Shown one piece after another: positions 18,605-30,883 of a stretch of DNA of 64,000 nt. Each line of letters starts with the position of its first letter. Positions within the stretch are counted from its first letter, which is position 1. The notes beneath the pieces are model-generated. The model did no database searches. It was not told where the DNA came from and was given only the letters and a program-made list of their open reading frames with translations. Source of the DNA: Halichondria panicea. Lineage: Eukaryota > Porifera > Demospongiae > Suberitida > Halichondriidae. A program made the translations under genes and the position numbers. The stretch spans positions 1,963,501 through 2,027,500 of the forward strand of contig NC_087390.1 of assembly GCF_963675165.1 (NCBI RefSeq), given 5' to 3'.

Positions 18605-20078
18605 GGGGGTGGTTACATTGTGATTAAAACAGAGTATTGGATGCGTCTTCATGAATTATGGTTTACCTGCATGGTCAGCAGTGGCTACGTTTTGGATTAT
18701 TAAATAATAATAGCTGCCAACAACAGGATTCTTGGAGAGGATGTAACACATATATACCTGTACGTACATTACTTACCTGAGGCATTTCTTTGTGCCCGTT
18801 CTTGAGCTTTTTTTCAAGTTTAGCAACCATCCGGCGATCATTCTCAAGTTCAAAGTCTTTATTTGCTAGCTCCGTTTCGTGCTGCTCTTTTTCAGCCTCC
18901 ATTTCTTTGGCCGTATCTTCAAGCTTCTGGCGATATTCAGTCAACTCGCTCTGTAAAGTGGTGCTCTTTCGATCTAAATCTTCGAGAAGTGATTGCTTCT
19001 TCGTTTTATCCATTACTGCTTCGTCAAGAATTCTCTCAAGTACGGCAATCCTCTCCAGTTGTTTCTTATTATCAGTGCGTAGAGTAGTCAGTTGTTGATC
19101 CTTTTCCTTGCGTACAGCGTTAGCTTTCATAAGATCGACCGAATATTTGGCAACTTTCTTAACCTCGGTTTCTCTCCACGTCAACTCTTCAAAGAGTGAG
19201 GTTAACTCTGATTCGTCAGCTATTGCTTTCTTCATTAATTCGTTATTCTCGTTAGCAAGCCTTTCGTTATCTTCCATAGCATTAGTGCAATCAACTACTA
19301 CGTCTCCAAGCTGGATTTCGAGCTTTTGTATATCGCACATTAGGGCCTTGTTTTCGGTGTCTAAAAGAGAAGCATGTTTCTTAGCATTTCGTATCAGGTG
19401 ATCTTCTAGGTCTCGTCGCATCAACCATGCATCACAACCGGCGTAGTGATAATCACAATTTACCGTCGTTAAGGAACAGTCGTTGACAAGATGAGAGTTA
19501 AGCTTAAATCTTGGAAACCTTTCGCCACAATCGTTACTGCAATCAACCGGATGCTTTTCACATACACCATAGTGTTGATTACTTAGAATATACTTGGTTC
19601 CGGTGAAATTATTACAAAACTCGCACATGTACGGCTTTTGTGGACATGTTTCCTCGTGATCATCAATTTCACCCCTGGAATGTGAATTATCGCAATAGAG
19701 ACATTTTATCGGTACATATAAGCATCCTTCGAGGCGGTTCTTTGGAGGCTTAGGATCGATATTAAGATGATCATCGTAGTCAGCCAACAGTCCCGTCCAT
19801 TCACAGCCAAACTTCTTATTCGAGCAGTACACCTTCTTCTGAAATAGATCGCGTTTCAATCGTTTGTCCTCGGCTAGAGGTTTTGGAATACCTTTACAAA
19901 GAGGACATTGAGACTTTGGAGTATCCACTATTGGCTTTATACAGAGGTAGCAGAAGCTGTTCCCACAGCAGTGAACAATGAAGGGATCTCGTAGTATGCT
20001 GAGACAAATCGAGCAATCGGATTGAAGCTCTCTAGGAGGTTCCACGAACTCTGCATCGTAACCACTCAGCTCAGCCAT
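17302..20078 (-). CDS. RING / TRAF-type zinc finger / coiled-coil protein with a C-terminal RRM-like domain
   Basis: Probable E3 ubiquitin ligase. The first exon (18777-20078, 434 residues) has a C3HC4 RING from residue 22 (CSICLSILRDPFIVHCC to CPLCK), TRAF-type fingers to about 235 (CLYVPIKCLYCDN, CPQKPYMCEFC, CSNDCGERFPR), and then about 200 residues of coiled coil. Further exons, all phase 0, are 18382-18528, 18007-18114 and 17302-17694, giving about 649 residues. The last exon reads as an RRM: YKLMIRNTP (RNP2-like), DEEILKCFSRFGRI, NTALIYDNMESV (RNP1-like). The usual TRAF MATH domain is absent. An 18-base phase-0 micro-exon (about 18673-18690) is possible. A further open segment at about 17765-17843 does not fit the phase unless an alternative donor is used. 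The RING/TRAF part is certain; its joining to the RRM exon is inferred from phase. Confidence 0.75.
18558..18598. repeat. GT microsatellite in an intron of the RING/TRAF gene
   Basis: A (TG)n run of about 40 bases followed by a G-rich stretch (GGGTGGGGGGGGTGG). Confidence 0.95.
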
Positions 20079-20474
20079 TTTCCAGGGGTAATTGGTACCT
20101 GTATATTATATATAATTATATCAACTATATAAATTATTGCATCATTTTTATTTTTTTAGGATTGTGGCCTGGGATAGCTAGTTTAGCTTTAGTTGTGTGT
20201 GTTAGCTATGACAAACAAACCAACTGTACTAGACTAGAATAACTCGTGAATTACTTACACAAGAACAGGACCAGAAGATCAAGAACACCCAAAGTAGGTT
20301 TTGTAACTTTTGCCAGCTAGCTAGCTGCTAGGTCAGCACTTCTTGCAGACACCAGCCCCTCCCACTTCAACAACAACCGACACACCTCAAGAAGAGAGAC
20401 GAGAGAGGAGAGCCACTATTAAAACTTTCACACAACATACAGAGCTAGCTAGAGCCAGAGGAGCCCTGGCATGC

Positions 20475-22136
20475 ATGATGTCCACTAGCACCAGGAATAG
20501 ATTATTCCTTCTCAGACATGGAGAGGTGAGTCTAGTCATAGATTGAAGAGTTAGAGGGATAGGAAACGGTTTGTATCTCGAGTAACATCCGCGCTACGCT
20601 GCGGTTTAATCGAGGCCATCACAACAATATCTATTTCTACACTCAGTGCATAATAAACTATAAGTAACTGTGCTTAGTCCGTGCAACTCACTTATATTTC
20701 AAGGTCTATACCTATTGTAGTAGTCATAACCAGCACGCTTACACGTTACATGTTCCAATAGCTCTAAAACAGCCTTGGGAACATATAACTTTATTGGAAA
20801 GTCTCTTTTTACTGGGTGTGGTCAGTCATTAGCAAGTACTACACGTGGCTCATGGACTAGGGGTGTTATAAGTTGCTGAAAGAGATGATGTCTCGAGGAA
20901 ACACAGCTTTGGGAGTTACCCGGCAAAAATGTGGTTAATAGCCTCGTTCATAGGGCGTAGCGCGGATAATTTTCGAGGCTCCACTGCAGATTCAATGTAA
21001 AATCATCACGTGCACCACTCCGTTTCCTATCCCTCTAACTCTTCAATCTATGGTCTAGTTAGCTTCCAGAAACACTCTGCACCCGATTGTCATAATTATT
21101 GTGCAAGAGACCATCTATGTCTAGACGTACCTAGCTAGCTATACCGTGTATACTTTGTAGTGCACTGTTTTCTTACAATTGAATGTTTATACCTGCATGT
21201 GATCACAGAGTGAGGCTAACGTTGCCAATCGGATCGTCTCCAGTCCAGAGGAAGGAATTAAATCATGGGGGCTCACTGTTAATGGTAGACAACAAGCAAT
21301 AAAGGTAAGGGGTCTATGCCAAACATTGTTCTAATTATTTACATAGATCACAGATGGTACATTGCTAGCTAGTTAATGGATCTAGATACATGTACATCCG
21401 TAGGTTGAGCTAACTTAAGTTCCGTTCAATGTTGATTTTCTGAAAGCGTAGCTCTTCAATTTACACACAAATTCCCCTCTTTTCCCCCACTTATAGCCAC
21501 ACGCAGATGTTTCTGAGGCTATGATTTTAATGCACCATCTGAATGGGCTCGCAATGAGCTTTCAAAAAATGAGTTATGTCTACTCAAAGACACAAACGTA
21601 TTACTTGTCATGTGCAGTACAGACTCTTTAATTAGCCTACCAGTACTAACATATAAAATTCTTCATTGCAGGCATCTCAAAAGCTTCAAGATACTCTTGA
21701 TTGTGAACAAATTTCTAACTTGATAATAATTTCCTCCGACTTCAAACGTACCAGAGAAACAGCTGAAGTCATTCACCGGTGTCTCGAGCCTCTTGCACCA
21801 GTAAAACTAGAACGCCGACTTAGAGAGAGAAACTTCGGCTCTTTAAATGGCAGCCATTCTTCACACTATGAGAAGGTTTGGGAGCAAGATGCCATGAGTG
21901 CTGAGCATACAAGCTATGGCTGTGAGTCGGTTGCGAGTGTGTTTTCAAGAACATCAGAACTTGTTAGGGAAATTGAAAGCGAAAGCCAAGACAAGATTGT
22001 TTTATTGGTGTCTCATGGCGACACTTGCCAAATCACTCTGACTGGATACAAAGGATTGGCCCCCCACGAACACAGGAAACTACCCCATCTGAACAATTGT
22101 GACATTGTTGAATTGACTCGTGTAGCTAATTTATAA
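20475..22136 (+). CDS. Histidine phosphatase (phosphoglycerate mutase-like), copy 1
   Basis: Histidine phosphatase superfamily, 203 residues from exons 20475-20525, 21209-21304 and 21672-22136, all phase 0. Seen: the N-terminal catalytic RHG motif (FLLRHGESEAN), SDFKRTRETA with the second phosphate-binding Arg, LRERNFGSLNG with the acidic residue, and VSHGDT with the second catalytic His. The substrate cannot be told; relatives range from sugar-phosphate phosphatases to broad-specificity enzymes. Two tandem starts (MM) lie at 20475 and 20478. The first intron donor is followed almost at once by a MITE. It is convergent with copy 2, stop to stop only 100 bases apart. Confidence 0.88.
20537..21052. 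mobile_element. MITE with 33-bp inverted ends and 7-bp target duplication
   Basis: The left end at 20537-20569 begins CATAGATTGAAGAGTTAGAG. The right end at 21020-21052 is its reverse complement. GTCTAGT flanks both sides (20530-20536 and 21053-21059). The interior is non-coding, with AT- and GC-rich patches. It lies in the first intron of histidine phosphatase copy 1, and its target duplication overlaps the donor site. Confidence 0.92.
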
Positions 22137-22195
22137 CAGTGTTTGAAATTATTCCACTCATAATAATACGGAAATCTTGCACAACCATTATTGAC

Positions 22196-22201
22196 AATAA
22201 A
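22196..22201 (+). terminator. Polyadenylation signal, histidine phosphatase copy 1
   Basis: AATAAA lies 60 bases after the stop at 22136 and 35 bases before the stop of the converging copy 2, so the two 3' UTRs probably overlap. Confidence 0.55.
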
Positions 22202-22235
22202 TATTATAAGCCATGTTAAAAATGAATATTTGAGT

Positions 22236-23159
22236 TCACACAAATATAAATTCCCTAATGTCACAGTTTCTAAAGTTCTTTAAGTGATCGTATCTCTCAT
22301 TAGGGGGAACTCCATTGCATATAGCCCAAAGTACTTGCAACGGGTCTCCATGGGAAACAAGCACGACAATCTTATCAGTGTACTCTTCTTCGATTGTCTT
22401 CAACACTCGGGTCACCCGGACAACCATCTCTGAGACTGTTTCGCACCCGGAAACGCTTTGCGTAGGATTGATTCGATCTTGCTCCAATAGAACAGAGTAA
22501 GCTTCTTGCCATGGTCGGAGGTGAAACTCTCCAAGCCCTCTTTCTCGAAGTAAAATATCAGTTCGAAGAGGGGCCTTAACTTTGAAGTGGCTGTGAATGA
22601 ATTGAGCAGTTTCAAATGTTCTTTTAAAGTCTGAAGTGATCACAACAATCTTCTCTGTCAGGTCGTCAGTGCTACCAGAGTCAGTTAAAATGGCTTCAAG
22701 TTTCTTACCAGCCTGGAGGGGGAGGGAGGGGAAGAAGGAACGTGTGATAGAGGCAATCACCAATCGACAAATGAGAACATAGTATTGGCAAAGTCGCTAT
22801 TTGATATAATATTAATTTACTTGCTTAACCTCCATGACCTCTACCTACCTCCTTAGCTTGCTGCTCTCCTTTCTCCACTAGACCAAACGATGGTACTCCG
22901 TCCTTGGGATCTGACACTAGAACCCCCTGTACGTTACTCTCAGCCTGCACAAACCAATAGCAATTATAAATAGCAAAACATAGTCGAGTCAATCATGTGG
23001 TGTTTAATAATAGTGGTATTGCATGTAGCCTAACAGCCAAGTTATTATGCTCTTAATTACCAATCCATGCCTGACTAGAAATATCCTGTTCTTCAAGGTG
23101 CCGGTGGTAGTGCTGTCAGCAGGACCAGGACCAGGGAGAGTACTAGATCTTGTAGCCAT
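22236..23159 (-). CDS. Histidine phosphatase, copy 2
   Basis: Exons on the minus strand are 23061-23159, 22849-22944 and 22236-22712, all phase 0, giving 223 residues. The intron positions are the same as in copy 1. Seen: FLVRHGL with AESN across the first splice, SDFKRTFETAQF, LLRERGLGEF and VSHGDPLQV. A Pro/Gly/Thr-rich N-terminal extension precedes the core. Exon 2 is nearly identical to that of copy 3 (NVQGVLVSDP, DGVPSFGLVEKG), so copies 2 and 3 are a recent tandem pair. Confidence 0.88.
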
Positions 23160-23291
23160 TGTGAAGATACAGTGCGAAGATAAGAATTGTCTTTCCTGCC
23201 CCACCCCTCTACATGCAATCATACATCTACATCTACATCTACACAAATACACATTCCATAAAAATAGGTCTAGCATGCACGCAATGAGCTG

Positions 23292-24345
23292 CTACACAAA
23301 TTTAAATTCTCTAACTTCACAGTTCTTGAAATGTTTTAGATCCTTGAATCTCTCAGTAGAGGAGACTCCATTGCATAATGCCCAGAGCACTTGTAGTGGG
23401 TTACTGTGGGAGATAATCACTACAATCTTATCGGTATACTCTTCCTCGATTGTCTTCAGCGCTCTCATCACCCGGACAACCATCTCAGGTACAGGCTCGC
23501 AACCACGAACTCGTTCGGTAGGGTTGACCCTGTCATTTTCGAGGATAATTGGCAGTGCCTCTTTCCAGGGAGCTCGATTAAACTCTCCAAAGTCTCTTTC
23601 CCGAAGTGCTACATCAGTTTTGATTGGGGTCTTTGGTTTAAAATGACTGTGCATGATTTGAGCAGTCTCTATTGCTCGTTTGAAGTCTGAAGAGACGATC
23701 ACCAACTTCTTTGTGAGCTCCTCAGCTGTAACCGTGTCTGCAGTCAAATTGACTTCAAGGTTTTCAGCAGCCTGAGAGATAAATCATTTTTTACTATTTT
23801 TGAGTAGAGCTATAGCTAATGCCTAGCGCTTTTAGCTCAGACAAATGATTCAGATAAACGAAACATCTCGCATGTACGTATATAGATCTATATACATGTA
23901 CAGTGTGTGCTCCGTGACAGTATGGTACGGTTACCTCCATGGATTCTGTCCTCCCTTTCTCTACTAGACCAAACGATGGCACCCCATCTCTGGGGTCTGA
24001 CACTAGAACCCCTTGCACATTACATTCAGCCTGCAGGGAGAGCTTGCATTGGTCAATGAACATAAATGGCATATCAAGACTTATTAGTTGTCCCGGCAGT
24101 GGAAGACGACGCTGACAGATTAGTCTCGGGCCAGACCTATTAAATATCTTGGGGGCAAAATCAAGTCTCTAGAGCTGGAATTTTCCCCTTCTTCCCTTTG
24201 AGAAAAGGTCTGGCCCCCTCCCTAACTATAACTTACAGATACTAAATAAACTGAGAACATGGATTTCACTCACCAAACCATGCCTCATCAGAAATACCCT
24301 ATTTTTCAAGGGCCAAGCCTCTAGATCTCCAGTAAGTGTGGTCAT
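23292..24345 (-). CDS. Histidine phosphatase, copy 3
   Basis: Exons are 24274-24345, 23935-24030 and 23292-23771, all phase 0, giving 215 residues. Seen: FLMRHGL and AECN across the splice, SDFKRAIETAQI, LRERDFGEFNR and ISHSNPLQV. The usual SHGD after the second catalytic His is changed to SHSN. The His itself stays, so activity is possible, but phosphate-pocket geometry may differ. It lies in tandem with copy 2. Confidence 0.87.
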
Positions 24346-24586
24346 TTCACTGCACTGCACTTATATACTAGCTATATGTGGACTATATAATTACTGTATT
24401 ATTACTGTATGAATCATCATCTTTTGAGTGTTTAATAACTGCATCATCATTCTGTTGGCACAATAATTATTATATAATGATATTCATCAGCAATTTGCAC
24501 ACAAGTGATGTGGCTTTGAGGCCATTTAGTTTTAATTGAATGTTTGCACACATAGACTACAGTACATATACAATGTGAAAAGCAGA

Positions 24587-27500
24587 TCAATTAATTAGTG
24601 TCTCATGTTCTACAATTACAAAATCGGTGTCACCAGTCAAACCACTGAGTTCTTTGGGAGTTATTCGTCCAAATCTATGCACAAGCGTTATTCCCCTGTG
24701 GAAGACCATAGCTGCAAACTGAACAACTATGATGAAGCCATATACCACTAAGAAAAGCAATTGAAAAGCTTGCGTATCTAAGCCATAATCGGCGAGGAGT
24801 GGGAATTTAACAATGTACAACACCAAAAGCCACATCATATTGATTAAGAAGAGACCGATTAGAGTGGCATTTCGGAGATTACGAAGTGACCTCTTGAGAT
24901 CTTTCACAGATGTGAGCTGCTCAGAAGTTGGTTTGAGTTGATCAGCAACAAGATTCTTCCAAAAATTCTCTTCTTGGCTATCCAGTTCGCTAGTAGGTTT
25001 CATTTCTATATCCGCTTTCGTTTTGGCCATCTTCTGTTCGACTGTATAAGGAAGCAACAATCGTTACAGTAACACTTTAGACTCAATTATGCATGCATGT
25101 ACACAGACTATACTTTTGTTTGGGTAAACCAGGAAATGTAGTGCCTTCACCAGCCGTTGTAAGTGTGCTGGAAGTACAAAACAGATCACAAAATTAATAA
25201 TGAAGCTACTCCATTTTTTTTATGTACCTCTTTTGGTGATTCCCATTGCTATCAAGTCAACTTCCGTCAACCCTTTCAAATTCTCTACATCGGCATTCTT
25301 ACTGTATCCTTCTTTCTTAAACAAATCAATGTGTTCCTCCATGTTTAACTTTGTCAACCAAGAAGCCACATCTCTCTGCAAGTGTATGGCGCCGGCATAA
25401 TTATACTGTCATGTAGCTATATACTGGCGTAAGAAAAATTTCTTAGGCTTTCACTGACTTACAGGCACATCCACGTGAATAGAAAACGATGGAAGCTTTG
25501 CAGCAGCTTTGAGAATACGAAGTCTGTACCCACGCTTTTCAATTCCTATTGCTTCCAAATCCTACAATAAATGCATCAAAATAGAATAAGCAGCTGATAA
25601 TAGCATACCTCAAGCGTCATTGTTGCAATGTAGTGTAGTGTGGTGTAGCCATGCTCTTCAAATTTCTTGATGTAGTCCTGCATGTGATACGTAATAGAAA
25701 TTATTGCATGAGACCGAGTGTTTTATGAGCCTGCACAAGCATGAGGGCGAGTTGCCTGCATGTATATTGCAAAACACAAGGATTTCTCATGCTATAATTA
25801 TATATCACGACAACCCCTTACCAAATTATGTCTTGAGGCTACGTGACCGTGTAATATAACACAGAAGGGACTGTAAGACTTTTTTACACCCTTACACCCT
25901 TGTTACCTTGACAACGTGATATATAAACTACTTATACACAATGCCTTGTGGGTTACCCTGTTCGTGTACCTCATCACATTCGCATTCTTCCCCACTGAGC
26001 CACTGTTGTGCAGTGTCTTCCATAGCAGCACAAGCCACTAGCATAGGATCGTCTTCGGAATCACCTGTTCAATAAAGAAGCGATTGTAATGTAAGAAACA
26101 AAATTTACAATTCTTACTAGAGCTTAAGAGGTCTATCTCCTCTCGGGGTACTTGGGCAGGGGCATCTGACCGACAGCACCTACTCTGAACGCAACACCAA
26201 AACCACGCCATTTTAAAGTACTTTCCCCATCCGAGCAATCCTTTGTCAATTCCACTGCTGCCTTCCCGAGTGCCCCAGCTTTGAGAGTCCAGATTAGCAG
26301 CCGAGTAGATCAGCAACAGCAAATAGCCCGAGGGCAAGGCCAAGATATACCAAATACAGTGGAAAAGACAGGCAAACTCGGTAGGATGCAAGAGGGCAGC
26401 TGTGAGGAACGTAAATGCAAATAGGCCAAAGTACATGGTACTTATGCTAACTGGGAGCTTAAATTGATGACCGAAAGACATAGTTTCCAAGAAATTTACA
26501 GCTTCTTCGCATTTTGTATAAGCCTTTAGATCTACGACCTGAGAACAATTTGGAGCGTTCAGTTCAGTTAGGTCTGGATGATGAAAGATGGCATTGACAA
26601 TGTGACTAAAAATTCCCGAAATAACAATCACCATCACCATCACAAACAAAAAAGTCAGAATCTTTGCCACTTCTATTTGCGTCTTGGGAGAAGAGTAAAG
26701 GCAAACCACTCCATATAACAGGCTCACAATCACAAGAACAAAAATGACAAGAGAAACCACAACATCAGAAATAGAGAACGCTGACTGAAGGCCTGAGGCA
26801 ATCACCAATATCACCGTGGCGGGGGATATAGCCGTGGAGAACACCATAATAGCTTGAAACAGAATGAACAAAAAAGACACGGTGTCATTAGCACGGATTA
26901 TGGTAAACAGATTAGTGAACAACAAGCTTAGGTTGGCAAGAGTGGATGGAATCCACCTTCTACGCTGGGCATAAAATTGCTCAAATGTTTGCGGGCAATA
27001 GGTTTTGCTTTCGGAGGTAGCACAATATTCGAGTCGCCAGCCTTTCTCAATAAGAAGTGTACACAGCCATCGATCTTCACCCATATCCTTCATTAGAAAC
27101 TCCATCCCATTGGTCGCCACGGTAGAGTACGTTTCAAGAACCCCCTGTAGAGCACTGCAACGAAATACGCTAAAGCAGCCAGGAGAGCAGAGGACACATC
27201 CTAGCAAATGCTCGGCCGGTTTTTGGAACCAATGCCCTATTGCATAATCGAATATTTGGTACCAATACAGAGGCCCCGAGCCCTTAGGGTGTGTACGGGC
27301 ACATACCGCTCCAACACGATGATTAGAGTCGAGCATGTCCAATAGAAGAACAGCTGACTTCGGAGTAAAATCGACATCGGCGTCTGTTGTAAGTATGAAA
27401 GTGTTTTCAAGCGTCATTTTTTGACCAGCGTTAAGTTGATCACACTCGCCAATCCGATGTTTGATGATGTAGTTCATGTACATGACTTGGCTCCACCTCT

Positions 27501-30414
27501 TCTTTGGCTTAACCAGATTCTTATCTTTGAAGTGAATGTGAAAAGGCATGTGTTCTACATCATTTAGCTGGTACCGAAGGCACATTCCGTAGGGTGTTTT
27601 TTTCTTAATCCCTTCGTCTGGTTTCTTCCCAAATGTATCTTCGAGGAGAGCTAGCAATTGAAGACCAAATTGCAGCAACTGAGTTCCGTTCAGAGCGCCA
27701 TCAAAGAAGATGTGCGACTCGTAGGAGTCACAATTAGGTAACTGCTTTGTCTTTTCTCTTTCATATTGTTTTGCTATGCCATTGATTGATGTTAATACTT
27801 GCTTCATCTCGTTAAAATCTTCTCGGTACATTGTCGTACAAATAAATATAGTTCTTGGTTTTCTAGGCACCTCATTTTCTCTCTGGGTGTTTTGTTTTCG
27901 GGCATGCTTTTTGATTTGTCTGTTCAATATCATTTGCTGCTCCAGAAAAATGCCGTCATAGTAAGGAACCAAAAACATATTCGAGTCTATTGAAAGAATG
28001 ACATTTCTTTTTGTACATATATAAAACCCAATTCCTAACACTTGGCCTACCCACAGAAAAAAAAGAGCAGTAGGTCCCCATGGATACACAGCTGCATCTG
28101 CACTGAAGTGTAGAAACAAAGGAAACGAGAAGTATTTGATAATATAATAAGCAATGACTGATATAGGAGTGGAAACAAGCAAGGGAAATGCCATACTATA
28201 TGGTCCAAGAGTCATTGTACATGCCACCCAAGCAAAAATGTAAGCGAAGAGAGTGGTGAAAATCTGAATGATAAAAATTGATAATGTTTGACCACTGAAG
28301 TGAACCGCACCGGAGACACAAGAGCTATTCAGACAAAGGGGATCTATCTGATGAGTAAGCCTGAACACAGTGTACGTCACAAAGGGATACAATAGCAGAC
28401 GGACAAACGAGTTGATGAAGCCTGTAAAGTGCAATGTATATTACACTTCGTATTGTAATTTACACTTGTCACAACGACACAATGGCACAATGAAGCATAT
28501 CACACTGTATGCACACAACACGACACGTGCATTATATTAAAATCTGAGTTCTTTGGAAGAACACATTTACAATGAAAGCACCGCAGGTGCTGATGCCTCG
28601 GTGGAGATGCCAAAACTACATATAACATAAAGCTACTAATAACTGAACTTTATACACATAATGGATGCTGCAATGCAAAACTCAAGGAGTGGGTAATGAT
28701 CGACCATAATTGTTGTTAAAAACGATCGATGCCAGAGTTCAAGTCAAAATTAATGGCTGCCATCAGCAGAGCCTTGAAGCTCTCTTCTCACTCTTGCAGC
28801 TACCAATATAGCTAGCGTTCTAGTGCAGAGCTAACTACTAAGTAGAGTAGCAACACTCGGTAAAGTTTGGCTACGTGCTCTTCTGAAAAGGCTGCAATGG
28901 CATTCCAAGTAAGTAAAACTAGGCATAACTCGAGAACAAAGCATTATTTTGCAAATCTACGAATTAAAATCCAAGTAAACATGACTAGAAGCCTATAGAA
29001 ACTCTTACTTGCATGCACTTGATTCATCCTTGAGCAGCTGTAGCAGTCTACACACACACACACACACACTACCGTATACCTCACTTGCGCATGCGCACCA
29101 AGGCAAAATAATTAGACTATATGCAAGGCATAGATAAGAGATCAAACATTAATTAGCTTACTTGATTTATATCTTGTTGTTTTTACCTCCTCAGAATTAT
29201 TTTTTGCATAGATCAGCGCAATCCAGTCTTGAAACTTGTTCGTCCATACGAAAGATAAAATCAAAAGACAAATTGGGATAGCTACGATTGTTCTTAGCTC
29301 GTACAAATGGCTGCCCACATTCAGATAATGATTGAATGTAAGCCAAATAAACACAGCCATACTCGCTAACTGCAGAAGTAGAGCAGCTGTCTTCACAATC
29401 TTATTGTCGAGAAGCATCTTAAGGCAATGATAGATAACGGTAGGTTTTCTGTCCTTCCTTTTTAAGAGATCAGCATTCACAGGAAAATCGTCAACACCAT
29501 GTTCTTTATCCAGCGGAATGTAGCCTCCTCTTCTACATGACCGTTGGACACATTCGGGCTTCCTATATGTACAGGAACAAGTATCCACATACCGAATATC
29601 GACTAAAATCTGACAGAAGAAGACGCCACCCAGTAAAAGTAGGGAAATATCAGGAGGAAGTTCTGCCATTACCAGAAACACAAACACACTGATCGCTCCA
29701 ACTTCAATCACTGAAGCAATGATACCCTGTAGAAACAAAATGTCAGAGAAGCAGTTAAAATGCATGCCTTGTAAATTCAATGCATACAACGTCATGCACT
29801 ATATACACCTACGGCAATAAAGGACTTGAGTTTTGGCCACGGGAAGTTTTCGGCAGACTTTCCAAGCACTCCAAGAAAAAATGATCGCAAAAGTGTTATG
29901 AAAGTTGGAATGGTCATTACTAGAAGCAATTGCCAGTAGATGCTGATGGCTATATCCTCCACTGTGTCTAAGGGTAGAATGTCTTCTTCATTGTTAGAGT
30001 TTAACTGGGAACTGTTACGAGTAGCCTGTCTCAATTTATCTGTCAAACTAACAAGAGTTAGCTTGCTAAAAATTGTGAATGCCAAAACCAGAACAAAGAA
30101 GAAGAATCCAAAAACAATTTTTATGGCGAGAAAAATCCTTTTTTTTCTTCTGGATTCACTTTTGTCGTCTGCAGTTGGTCGCTCTTTGAGCTTTGGGTAT
30201 CTTTCTTTAGAGTCACTTCCAATGCTCTGTTTATCTTCATCATCATCCCTATATAGAAGTCATTGAAATGTCACATAGATCGATACAAATGAGTCATGTA
30301 GATAACGTATTTTAAACTATCTTTTTGCGTATTTTACGTAACATTAAATTGTTTACTTGATCACCTTTTCGGACACTCTTGGAATAGAATTTTACAATCT
30401 CCCTGGCTTGCCAT
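24587..30414 (-). CDS. Chitin synthase A with tandem SAM domains
   Basis: Membrane GT2 enzyme polymerising UDP-GlcNAc and extruding the chain. Ten exons: 30365-30414, 29813-30248, 29162-29726, 26118-28421, 25970-26064, 25609-25677, 25463-25561, 25228-25375, 25114-25167 and 24587-25041. Phases close to 1424 residues. N-terminal membrane helices precede the catalytic domain: TTDADVDF (about 697), MGEDRWLC (about 800) and QRRRW (about 837), the acceptor and product-site signatures. The metazoan motif SWGTRE follows the main transmembrane cluster. Exons 5-8 encode two SAM domains (AQQWLSGEEC to HVDVP, and RDVASWLTKLNMEEHID to MGITKRG). The last exon has two further membrane helices. No myosin motor is present. 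The start at 30414 (MASQGDCK) is inferred from phase; it gives a short first exon like copy B. Confidence 0.92.
28422..29161 (-). other. Intron 3 of chitin synthase A
   Basis: A 740-bp intron. It contains a short CA run (29049-29069) and no coding or transposon signal that I can support. Confidence 0.6.
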
Positions 30415-30883
30415 TGAATAAACATACAATCAGACCTCAACAAGCTGAAAGCTGTGGTTTCACATGCACATGTGACCATGCACTTCTATATATGTAGAAC
30501 TATGAGTATCACAAACCACTTCCTGCATGAGGTATTTAAGAACTATAATGGTCATGGTAGATTCCATCTTTTCTTGCTAGTATCTATAGTAGATCTATGT
30601 TACTTAGGCAAATCTCCTGTTATCTCACAGTCAGTAATATCCAATGCATGCAGCACTCACTGAATAGACATCCGTAAATTTGAACTCATTCTGCAACTAA
30701 TTTTACAGCCCACCCTCATCTTGACAGAACAAGGCAATTATGGACGTATATAGATCTAGATAGAGGAAAGGGTTTATAGCGGCATGTGTATATATAGCTC
30801 ATGATCTCATCAAGAGTTCATTCATAGGACATAATGTTCGTAACAATTACTTGCTGTCACATGCATGCAATGCTCGAGACTTT

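Noticed and set aside
18790-19401. Ser-rich ORFs on the plus strand opposite the RING/TRAF gene
   Set aside because: Antisense shadows of the coiled-coil region (Glu/Lys codons read backwards).
26038-26117. Readthrough C-terminus of the large chitin synthase A ORF (KNCKFCFLHYNRF)
   Set aside because: It is intron 4; the homologous exon 5 at 25970-26064 continues in phase and matches copy B.
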